Assembly: GCA_002400675.1 (NCBI GenBank)
Contig: NVQY01000235.1
Location: 1-5,618, forward strand
DNA length: 5,618 nucleotides
Source of the DNA: Paracoccaceae bacterium
GTDB taxonomy: Bacteria > Pseudomonadota > Alphaproteobacteria > Rhodobacterales > Rhodobacteraceae
Direction of reading: 5' to 3'
Shown here: positions 1-5,297 of the stretch, in pieces
How positions within the stretch are numbered: position 1 is the first letter of the stretch
Layout of the letters: each line of letters opens with the position of its first letter
Made by a program: the position numbers and the translations under genes
Notes under the pieces: generated by a model
What the model was told of the DNA's origin: nothing
Databases searched by the model: none
The model's input: the letters and a program-made list of their open reading frames with translations, nothing else

Positions 1-383
1 GCGCCTCTGGCCCGGCTTTCGCGGGCAAGTTCGAAGCACGGGTCGTAGAGGGCGATGAGCCGGTGTCCGGCTCCGACCGTCCCGAGTCGATCGTCTGGAG
101 CCGATTGATCGCGCGGGACGACGTTACCCCCGAGATCGCTTTGATCTGCAACGCCGACAACCTGCCGCCTGCAGCTATGGCGACCTTCACCGAACCGGCG
201 CCGGTGAGCACGATCACCTGGTCCCTCGATATCGCGCGCATGCCATCGCATACGGACTGGTTGTCGATCCGCTCCACCAGCAAGCAGGCGGCCGAGGGCT
301 ATTCGGTGCAAGACATGGAGTTGCGCGACCGGGAGGGTCTTCTGGTCGGCTCGGCGCAACAGCTTGTGGCGCTGTTCGGCTGA
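1..383 (+). CDS. Thioesterase family protein (acyl-CoA thioesterase-like, TesB/4HBT_3 type), C-terminal part
   Basis: The 5' end lies outside the window. The frame is open from base 3 and gives 126 residues before the TGA at 381-383. The GTG at 63 is only an internal codon, because coding sequence of the same character continues upstream of it (ASGPAFAGKFEARVVEGDEP). The segment resembles the second hot-dog domain of double-hot-dog acyl-CoA thioesterases. It has an ADNLPPAA stretch at the central helix, a TITWSLDI strand, and the usual C-terminal strand in which a 'GLLVGSAQQ' segment precedes a short hydrophobic end. Full-length relatives are about 260-270 residues, so roughly half is visible. 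The family hydrolyses acyl-CoA thioesters in the cytoplasm; the substrate cannot be told here. The gene converges with the oxidoreductase half of the chimera across a 131-bp gap. Confidence 0.75.
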   Translation, partial: ASGPAFAGKFEARVVEGDEPVSGSDRPESIVWSRLIARDDVTPEIALICNADNLPPAAMATFTEPAPVSTITWSLDIARMPSHTDWLSIRSTSKQAAEGYSVQDMELRDREGLLVGSAQQLVALFG

Positions 384-421
384 CGACGGCAATCGCACCA
401 AGGGGCGAGCCTGCCGGACCG

Positions 422-455
422 CCCCGCTTCATCTCGTTCAAAATACTCCGGGGAA
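422..455. repeat. Rhodobacterales-type intergenic motif (CCGGAGTATTTTG on the minus strand)
   Basis: Between the two convergent genes the minus strand reads CCCCGGAGTATTTTGAACG followed by AGATGAAGCGGGG. It is bounded by a 5-bp inverted repeat (CCCCG at 422-426, CGGGG at 449-453). From memory, a GGAGTATTT...AGATGAA motif beside a GC-rich hairpin recurs downstream of many genes in Rhodobacteraceae. Its role is not established here; it may be part of a transcription-end structure. The resemblance is recalled, not searched. Confidence 0.4.
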
Positions 456-477
456 GGACCGGTCCCAAGACCGGTCC
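456..477. terminator. Perfect 9-bp hairpin between convergent genes
   Basis: GGACCGGTC (456-464) and GACCGGTCC (469-477) are exact reverse complements around a CCAA loop. The hairpin lies 72 bp past the thioesterase stop and 37 bp past the chimera stop, so it could serve as a bidirectional 3' end. No U-tract follows on either strand. If it ends transcription it is not a canonical intrinsic terminator, and it could instead protect 3' ends. Confidence 0.55.
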
Positions 478-479
478 GA

Positions 480-494
480 AGGGGCAGCGCCCCT
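480..494. terminator. Second short GC hairpin, tandem with the first
   Basis: AGGGGC (480-485) pairs with GCCCCT (489-494) around a 3-base AGC loop, giving a 6-bp stem 2 bases after the preceding hairpin. The GGGGC-AGC-GCCCC form is one I recall as widely repeated in Rhodobacteraceae intergenic regions. It lies 20 bp past the stop of the minus-strand chimera and probably belongs to the same 3'-end structure. No poly-T follows. Confidence 0.45.
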
Positions 495-514
495 GATCGG
501 CGCCAGCCGACCTA

Positions 515-2065
515 TCAGCCGACCTTGACGACCAGCTTACCCATGTTGCGGCCCTTCAGCAGGCCCATGAATGCCTCCGGCGCAGTCTCCAGACCTTCCG
601 CCACGTCCTCGATGTGGACGATCTCGCCATTGGCGACCTTTGGACCGATTTCCCGCAGGAACTCGCCGAACCGGGCCACATGGTCGGTTTGCAGCAAGCC
701 CTGGATGGTCAGCCGCTTGACCAGCGAATAGCGCCACAGCTTTTGCAGATCCATCGATCCGGTCTCGTCGCTTTCGCCGGAATACCAAGCGATCATGCCA
801 CAGATGATGACCCTTGCGTGCAGGTTCAGCAGCGGGATCACCCCGCCGAGGGTCGCACCACCGACATTCTCGAAATAGATGTCGATACCATCGGGGCATT
901 CTGCGGACAGGGCGTCGCGCATCGCGCGCGCGTCCTTTCCACGGTGATCGACGCAGGCATCAAAGCCGAAGGTCTCGACCGCGAGCTTGCACTTCTCTTC
1001 ACCCCCCGCGACACCGATCACGCGCAGGCCCGCCTGCTTGGCCAATTGTCCGACCATCGAACCGACCGGCCCGGTGGCGGCGCCCACGACCAGTGTCTCA
1101 CCGGCCTTCATTTTGGAATAGGCCGTCATTCCGGCCCACGCGGTGAAACCGGGCATGCCCAGCACGCCGAGCGCGGTCTGGATCGGCGCGGTGTCGGGGT
1201 TCACAATCACATCCCACGCCCGCCCGCCGGGGCCGTCTATGCGCAACTCTCCGTCGCGGGTGGCGACAAATTCCTGCACCGGATCGGCAGCAGAGGGCAC
1301 ATTGTCGGTGCCGTCGGACCCCGTGCGCCCGGATATGGTCTCGGCCAGTGTCAGTGCGCCAACCTCGCCGTAGAACCGCAGGGTGATGCGGCTGCCAGCG
1401 GCGACGCGCATCTCGGAGTCGGTCACGTCATTCAGGTAAACCGTTGGCAATCCGGTATAGCGCGGCGGTTCAACCCAGCCTTCCCACGATGGGCCACCGG
1501 CGACGATGCCATTGCCCGGCCCCATGTCCGCGACCGAGCCAACCCTCCAGATCGACCCAAACAGCAAGGCCACCGCAAACGCCAACAACGCCACATAGCG
1601 CAGCGCAAACGGGTCGCGCCGGGCAAGACGGATATCGGGCGCAACCGCTTGGGCCTGTGCGGCGCGGGCGGCCATGCGTTGTTGATGCGCCCGCCACACC
1701 GCCACTGATGCGTCGTCGCCAGCACCGATTGCCTGATCATCCAACAGCGCCGCGATGGGCCGTCCGGGCAGGGTTTCATCAAGCCGGGCCAGCGCCTCGG
1801 CCCGGCTGGGCCAATGGAACCGGCGAACGCCGTACGTCAGCGCGCCCAGCAACGCCAGCAGGCCAAGAACCCCGGTGCCCCAGACCACTTCGATGGCCAG
1901 ACTGTCCTGAAGCCCCAGCATCAGCGCCGCAAGCATCAGCAACACCACGGAAATCAGTGGCCAGAACGCGCGCACCACCTGTTCGGCCAGCAACCCCGCA
2001 CGGGTCAGCAGCAAAGGCAGGCGCAAGCGGCGCAGCACGGGGTTGGACCCTTTTTGGGCGCTCAT
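515..2065 (-). CDS. Chimeric ORF: N-terminal TIGR02302/DUF4175 membrane domain fused to C-terminal Rossmann half of a CurA-type NADP-dependent oxidoreductase
   Basis: This is a single uninterrupted frame of 516 residues from the ATG at 2065-2063. That start is preferred over the in-frame TTG at 2092 because GGAG (2075-2072) sits 6 bases upstream of it. Residues 1 to ~289 match the TIGR02302/DUF4175 N-terminus: predicted membrane helices at about 33-53, 58-79 and 156-174, an Arg/Ala-rich loop between, then a periplasmic-type 'WVEPPRYTGLPTVYL' segment. Family members are about 850 residues in alphaproteobacteria, with a long Gln/Gly-rich C-terminus that is absent here. From ~290 on, the sequence is the nucleotide-binding half of a CurA/leukotriene-B4-dehydrogenase-like medium-chain reductase: TALGVLGMPGFTAW, the GAATGPVGSMVG dinucleotide loop (328-339), 'DIYFENVGG', 'LTIQGLLQTDH' and the ending 'LLKGRNMGKLVVKVG'. 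That enzyme's N-terminal GroES-like catalytic part (about 120 residues) is missing. The gene follows lysA by 34 bp. It is probably non-functional as a reductase, since predicted topology puts the Rossmann fold in the periplasm. It may be a deletion scar or an assembly chimera. Confidence 0.85.
   Translation of the reverse strand: MSAQKGSNPVLRRLRLPLLLTRAGLLAEQVVRAFWPLISVVLLMLAALMLGLQDSLAIEVVWGTGVLGLLALLGALTYGVRRFHWPSRAEALARLDETLPGRPIAALLDDQAIGAGDDASVAVWRAHQQRMAARAAQAQAVAPDIRLARRDPFALRYVALLAFAVALLFGSIWRVGSVADMGPGNGIVAGGPSWEGWVEPPRYTGLPTVYLNDVTDSEMRVAAGSRITLRFYGEVGALTLAETISGRTGSDGTDNVPSAADPVQEFVATRDGELRIDGPGGRAWDVIVNPDTAPIQTALGVLGMPGFTAWAGMTAYSKMKAGETLVVGAATGPVGSMVGQLAKQAGLRVIGVAGGEEKCKLAVETFGFDACVDHRGKDARAMRDALSAECPDGIDIYFENVGGATLGGVIPLLNLHARVIICGMIAWYSGESDETGSMDLQKLWRYSLVKRLTIQGLLQTDHVARFGEFLREIGPKVANGEIVHIEDVAEGLETAPEAFMGLLKGRNMGKLVVKVG
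1181..1201 (-). other. Fusion junction between the DUF4175 and CurA-like segments
   Basis: These seven codons encode N-P-D-T-A-P-I. Upstream of them (residues before 289), 'GPGGRAWDVIV' is typical DUF4175 sequence. Downstream, 'QTALGVLGMPGFTAW' is typical of CurA-like reductases. A 'PDxAPI' string is expected at this point in both families: DUF4175 members tend to have 'PDTPP/PDTAP' after the WxVxV strand, and reductases have 'DPDxAPIxTALGVLGMPG'. The break can therefore be placed only to within about 20 bp, which suggests joining at short homology. Confidence 0.7.
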
Positions 2066-2071
2066 CAAATT

Positions 2072-2075
2072 CTCC
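2072..2075 (-). promoter_or_regulatory. Ribosome binding site deciding the start of the chimera
   Basis: GGAG on the minus strand lies 6 bases before the ATG at 2065-2063, within the 34-bp gap after lysA. The alternative TTG at 2092 is 7 bases past the lysA stop and has no comparable purine-rich motif, so the ATG is taken as the start. Confidence 0.65.
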
Positions 2076-2099
2076 GGCGGGCTGATCCGCAAGATTACG

Positions 2100-3365
2100 T
2101 CACAGCCACGCGGGCAGTGTATCGCGGTTTATCATCTCGTCCAAGGTCGGACGTCGGCGGATAACCGCGAATTGATCCCCGTTCACCAGAACTTCGGGGA
2201 TCAGCGGGCGCGAATTGTATTCGCTGGCCATCACAGCCCCATACGCCCCGGCCCCGCGAAAGGCGATCAGATCGCCCGCAGAGGTTTCCGGCAAGGCGCG
2301 TTCCTTGGCAAATGTGTCGCCGGTTTCACAGACCGGCCCAACGATGTCATAGGTATGCGGCAGGGTGCCCGGCGTCGGTTCCACCAGCGGCACGATGTCG
2401 TGATGCGCCTCGTACATGGCCGGGCGGATCAGGTCGTTCATCGCCGCATCAAGGATCAGAAAATCACGGCCCTCACCGGATTTCACATAGATCACCTTGG
2501 TCACCATCAACCCGGCATTTCCTGCAATCAGACGCCCCGGTTCGATTTCCACTTCGCAGCCCAGATGCCCGACTGTGCGCTTAATCAGCGCGCCGTAATC
2601 GGCGGGCAAGGGCGGGGCCTGATTGGAGCGGGAATAGGGAATGCCAAGCCCGCCACCCAGATCAAGCCGGATGATGTCGTGGCCATCCTCGCGCAATTGC
2701 ACGGTCAGGTCGGCCACTTTGGTATAGGCCTGCTCAAAAGGTTCAAGATCGGTCAGCTGGCTGCCGATATGCACGTCGATACCGATCACCTTCAGCCCCG
2801 GTAAGGTGGCGGCGTGGGCATAGACCGCGCGGGCGCGCTTGATGGGAATGCCAAACTTGTTTTCCGATTTACCTGTGGCGATCTTGGCGTGGGTGCGCGC
2901 GTCCACATCCGGGTTCACGCGGATGGTGATCGGGGCCACCTTGCCCAGTTCCAGCGCCACCGCGTTCAGCACCGCCATTTCCGGTTCGGATTCGACGTTG
3001 AACTGACGGATGCCGCCAATCAGCGCGGTGCGGATTTCCTCGACCGTCTTGCCAACCCCGGAAAACACGATCTTGTCGCCCGGCACACCGGCGGCTTTGG
3101 CGCGCATGTATTCACCCTGCGACACCACATCCATACCCGCCCCGGCCTGCGCCAGGGTTTTCAGGATCGCCTGATTGCTGGCCGCTTTCATGGCATAGCA
3201 GACAAGGTGGTCCAGCCCCTCAAGCGCGTCATCGAACAGCGCGAAATGGCGCAGCAGCGTGGCGGTGGAATAGACATAGAACGGCGTGCCCACGGCGGAT
3301 GCGATTTCAGCCAGAGGGACGTCTTCGGCATGCAGGGTGCCGTTGCGGTATTGAAAATGATCCAT
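2100..3365 (-). CDS. lysA: Diaminopimelate decarboxylase
   Basis: The 421-residue protein catalyses PLP-dependent decarboxylation of meso-2,6-diaminopimelate to L-lysine, the last step of the DAP pathway, in the cytoplasm. Fold-type III decarboxylase motifs occur in order: 'CYAMKAASN' with the PLP Schiff-base lysine K60, 'HIGSQ' at 199-203, the glycine-rich phosphate loop 'DLGGGLG' at 235-241, 'EPGR' at 275-278, 'VCETGD' at 345-350 with catalytic C346, and 'GAGAYG' with Y375. These residues lie in the N-terminal alpha/beta barrel and the C-terminal beta domain expected of this family. Length is normal, and the MDHFQYRNGTLHAEDVPL start fits the family. No clear Shine-Dalgarno sequence precedes the ATG (upstream bases TCTAAGCGCGTTTT). 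The 103-bp gap upstream (3366-3468) shows no strong promoter or terminator. The next gene starts 34 bp after its stop, so the two are probably cotranscribed. Confidence 0.97.
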   Translation of the reverse strand: MDHFQYRNGTLHAEDVPLAEIASAVGTPFYVYSTATLLRHFALFDDALEGLDHLVCYAMKAASNQAILKTLAQAGAGMDVVSQGEYMRAKAAGVPGDKIVFSGVGKTVEEIRTALIGGIRQFNVESEPEMAVLNAVALELGKVAPITIRVNPDVDARTHAKIATGKSENKFGIPIKRARAVYAHAATLPGLKVIGIDVHIGSQLTDLEPFEQAYTKVADLTVQLREDGHDIIRLDLGGGLGIPYSRSNQAPPLPADYGALIKRTVGHLGCEVEIEPGRLIAGNAGLMVTKVIYVKSGEGRDFLILDAAMNDLIRPAMYEAHHDIVPLVEPTPGTLPHTYDIVGPVCETGDTFAKERALPETSAGDLIAFRGAGAYGAVMASEYNSRPLIPEVLVNGDQFAVIRRRPTLDEMINRDTLPAWL

Positions 3366-3468
3366 AAAACGCGCTTAGACCGAATCGAGGGGGCAGATCA
3401 AATGGTTTTGCCAAGGTCAGGCGCTGCCCGTCGGTGCTGGGTCAGGGGCCAGGACAAGAGTCGCCCGC

Positions 3469-4662
3469 TTATCCCTTGCGCTTTTTGGCCTGCTTGCGGA
3501 TATTGATCATGTCGATCTTGCCTTGCAGGATCGACTGAGATTTCGCCGCCGTCTTGTCAAATACCGGGATGAAATCAGGGTTCAGAATGCCGCGCCCTTC
3601 GGGCAGTTGCCACAGGGCGTGATAAGAATTGTCGTTGGCCTCGATGATCACCGGCCCGTCCGGGGTGATCGCAATATCCCAGCCGATGATGCCAAATTCC
3701 GGGAACAGCGCGTGCGCCTCGCTTGCCATCTGTTGAAGCTTTTCCCATTCGGGCACCCGCACCGAATCGAACCGCGCGCCAGACACCGGGTGGGTGTCGA
3801 TCATCCGCGCCTCCAGCCCGGTGCCGACCTTGCAGGCCCCGACCTGCCCGTTTTCGTCCACCTGCGCAATCATACTTCCCGATTGCCAGAAGTTGTCGGA
3901 CATCGCGTCAGGCGACGGGATTGTCCACACCGTATACAGCACCCGCGGCGTGTCGGTATCGCGTACCGTGACCACCCGCATGGTGCCAATCGCCGAGCCG
4001 GCCACATCGGCCAGCGCCTTGTGCTGGGTCAGGGCGGTCTGAAAGATGAACCCTTCGGGATAGTCGGCAAACACCTCGGCGCAGAACCCGGCCAGATCGG
4101 CGCGGTGGCCATTGCCCATGACGATCTGCCCGTCCTCGATCCCGGCCAGCATCGCAGACCCGACGCTGCCGCGCCCTTCGCAAGGCTTGCCAAACAGCGG
4201 AAACTGCGCCTGGTTGGTCAGGAAATCCTGCAACGCTGCCGGGTCGCGCAAGGCGGGGGTATTGCCAAAGTTGCGGGTTTTCGATGCCACGCCCTGTGTT
4301 TTGGTGGTCGAAAATCCCAACTGCCGCAACAGCGCCGTGTACATCACCTTATCCGAGACAAACACCCGTGAGACAGTCAGATCAGCCGGATTCAGCCGGC
4401 AATTTATTTTCCACGACCCCGTGATGCCGACAAACTCTTTTTTCTGCTCCAGCGTCAGATCCGGGTGAAACAAACCATAGGCGTAATACTCTGGCTGATC
4501 GATTTTCCCAGGGCCAAAGCGTAGCGCAATCATCTTGCGCATCTGGGCAAACGGGCTAAGACCATGGGCGCGCGCAACCGAAACCAGCGTTGCCGATGCC
4601 GGTGCCTTGGCGTCCTGAGGGGCCGCTAAAAGGGCCTTGTCGTCGATTGTTGCCGAAGTCAT
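3469..4662 (-). CDS. Sugar-transfer-associated ATP-grasp domain protein (PF14397-like)
   Basis: The 397-residue soluble protein has no signal peptide or membrane helix. ATP-grasp features can be seen: a nucleotide-binding lysine and glycine-rich loop 'FGKPCEGRGSVGS' (157-169, K159), a beta strand with arginine 'GTMRVVTV' (R229), and a C-terminal metal site 'GWDIAITPDGPVIIEANDN' with D329, E341 and N343. The overall pattern resembles the sugar-transfer-associated ATP-grasp family, often found in polysaccharide or hexapeptide-transferase clusters. ATP-grasp enzymes generally join a carboxylate to an amine or thiol through an acyl-phosphate; the substrates here are unknown. The protein ends in a strongly basic tail (RKQAKKRKG). 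GAGGAG (4676-4671) lies 8 bases before the ATG and supports this start. The gene stands between a DUF2834 gene and lysA with gaps of 120 and 103 bp, so it may be a separately expressed gene within the argH-lysA locus. It is not a typical lysine-pathway enzyme. Confidence 0.8.
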   Translation of the reverse strand: MTSATIDDKALLAAPQDAKAPASATLVSVARAHGLSPFAQMRKMIALRFGPGKIDQPEYYAYGLFHPDLTLEQKKEFVGITGSWKINCRLNPADLTVSRVFVSDKVMYTALLRQLGFSTTKTQGVASKTRNFGNTPALRDPAALQDFLTNQAQFPLFGKPCEGRGSVGSAMLAGIEDGQIVMGNGHRADLAGFCAEVFADYPEGFIFQTALTQHKALADVAGSAIGTMRVVTVRDTDTPRVLYTVWTIPSPDAMSDNFWQSGSMIAQVDENGQVGACKVGTGLEARMIDTHPVSGARFDSVRVPEWEKLQQMASEAHALFPEFGIIGWDIAITPDGPVIIEANDNSYHALWQLPEGRGILNPDFIPVFDKTAAKSQSILQGKIDMINIRKQAKKRKG

Positions 4663-4670
4663 CCGCTGCT

Positions 4671-4676
4671 CTCCTC
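4671..4676 (-). promoter_or_regulatory. Shine-Dalgarno of the ATP-grasp gene
   Basis: GAGGAG on the minus strand, 8 bases before the ATG at 4662-4660. It is the strongest ribosome-binding motif seen in the window, and it contrasts with lysA, which has none. Confidence 0.75.
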
Positions 4677-4746
4677 AATAGTCGGAATTTTGCCTTTGAG
4701 GAGGGCGTATCTGGAAAAAAATGGCTAAAATGGGGCCAGATTGTTT

Positions 4747-4787
4747 CCGATCAGGACTTAATGGGCACGAGGCACTGACCGATCAGG
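4747..4787. repeat. Pair of 9-bp direct repeats (CCGATCAGG) at the DUF2834 / ATP-grasp gap
   Basis: CCGATCAGG occurs at 4747-4755 and again at 4779-4787, 32 bp apart start to start (about three helical turns). The second copy overlaps the DUF2834 stop codon and sits within CTGA-CCGA-TCAG, a 4-bp inverted repeat (4775-4786). The pair lies 85 bp or more upstream of the ATP-grasp start. It could be a regulator binding site or chance. The rest of the gap is relatively AT-rich, with an A7 run on the + strand at 4715-4721, but no clear promoter could be assigned. Confidence 0.3.
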
Positions 4788-5100
4788 CGACCGGACGCGT
4801 GCGCAGGAACAGATACAGCGGCAACCCACAGTTCAGCCCCACCAGAACGATGACCGGAAGCACGAAAAGTGCGCTCCAGTTGCGGCGCACGGACACCTCG
4901 GCGATGACAAATATCACCAGCGCGAAACCGGCCACGTTCAGGGTCGTCATCAGGCCGGTGTTGACGGCGAAAATCTTCCACGCGACGAACAAGCCACGGA
5001 TGTCAAAGCCGTTATCCGCGATCCACGGCACAAAGTAGAACAGCGGCTGCACCGCGCCCCAGATCGCCAAAACAAGATATATAATGCGAAGCGGCGACAT
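4783..5100 (-). CDS. DUF2834 family small integral membrane protein
   Basis: The 105-residue protein is mostly hydrophobic, with three predicted membrane helices at about 5-25, 48-69 and 76-98. Features recalled for DUF2834 proteins are visible: an N-terminal 'YLVLAIWGAVQPLFYFVPWIADNGFD' segment, a middle helix ending in a basic 'VRRNW', and a last helix 'VLVGLNCGLPLYLFLRTR'. Its function is unknown and no catalytic motif is apparent. Its ATG overlaps the lipoprotein stop by one base (TGATG) and there is no good Shine-Dalgarno, so translation is probably coupled to the upstream gene. It ends 120 bp before the ATP-grasp gene. Confidence 0.8.
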   Translation of the reverse strand: MSPLRIIYLVLAIWGAVQPLFYFVPWIADNGFDIRGLFVAWKIFAVNTGLMTTLNVAGFALVIFVIAEVSVRRNWSALFVLPVIVLVGLNCGLPLYLFLRTRPVA

Positions 5101-5297
5101 CAGAACCCGAAAAACACCGAAACCGGTCCCTGATGCAGACCGACGCCGCCCCGGACGTTGACATTGCCATTGGACGACACGCCAATCCCGGCGTTCATTG
5201 TCGGTTGAACCGGCTCACCATCCGCGCCACAACCCGCAAGGGCCGTCAGCGCGAACAGCATCAGCATCCGGGTAAAATTTCCGCGTAACGCGTGCAT
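5100..5297 (-). CDS. Small glycine-rich lipoprotein encoded next to argH
   Basis: The 65-residue protein has a type II signal peptide: basic start (MHALRGNFTR), hydrophobic stretch 'MLMLFALTAL', then the lipobox L-A-G-C with lipidated C23. The mature peptide would be only about 43 residues, beginning CGADGEPVQP, followed by a Gly/Asn/Val-rich segment 'GIGVSSNGNVNVRGGVGL' and ending 'GPVSVFFGF', an aromatic C-terminus. The alternating pattern hints at beta structure. The function is unknown; I recall similar short lipoproteins after argH in Rhodobacteraceae. The ATG immediately follows the argH TAA (TAAATG). GAGG (5307-5304), 6 bases upstream, supports it over the in-frame ATG at codon 11. Confidence 0.8.
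   Translation of the reverse strand: MHALRGNFTRMLMLFALTALAGCGADGEPVQPTMNAGIGVSSNGNVNVRGGVGLHQGPVSVFFGF

Noticed and set aside
614..1708. A 364-codon open frame on the + strand opposite the chimera
   Set aside because: It lies wholly antisense to a frame with clear family motifs, spans the fusion junction, and its translation is rich in Arg, Gly, His and Gln with no recognisable domain. It is a high-GC shadow frame.
515..2065. A new membrane-tethered redox enzyme
   Set aside because: The catalytic N-terminal domain of the reductase is missing and the expected location is periplasmic. Truncation of both partners fits a scar or misassembly better than a designed fusion.
2066..2092. TTG start nine codons upstream for the chimeric gene
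   Set aside because: The ATG at 2065 has GGAG at good spacing, and DUF4175-type proteins start close to this point; the TTG has no supporting motif.
2043..2804. A 253-codon + strand frame opposite lysA
   Set aside because: It is antisense to a fully motif-supported lysA, has no ribosome binding site and shows no recognisable domain.
3366..3468. Lysine riboswitch or other leader RNA upstream of lysA
   Set aside because: The 103-bp gap is too short for a lysine riboswitch and shows only weak 4-bp pairing (CTGG 3437-3440 with CCAG 3449-3452), with no terminator-like U-run.
2814..3506. A 230-codon + strand frame opposite the lysA 5' half and the gap upstream of it
   Set aside because: Its composition mirrors lysA codons in reverse and no domain is visible; it is a shadow frame.
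3523..4371. A 282-codon + strand frame opposite the ATP-grasp gene
   Set aside because: It is antisense to a well-supported gene and is Arg/His/Pro-rich in the way GC-rich shadow frames are.
4710..4740. Possible intrinsic terminator for DUF2834 near the minus-strand T7 run
   Set aside because: The pairing around it is only 4-5 bp (TCTGG 4710-4714 with CCAGA 4736-4740), with the T-run inside the loop rather than after the stem, so it does not form a convincing terminator.
4721..5038. A 105-codon + strand frame starting in the AT-rich gap
   Set aside because: It overlaps the DUF2834 gene antisense, has no Shine-Dalgarno before its ATG, and its product has no recognisable features.
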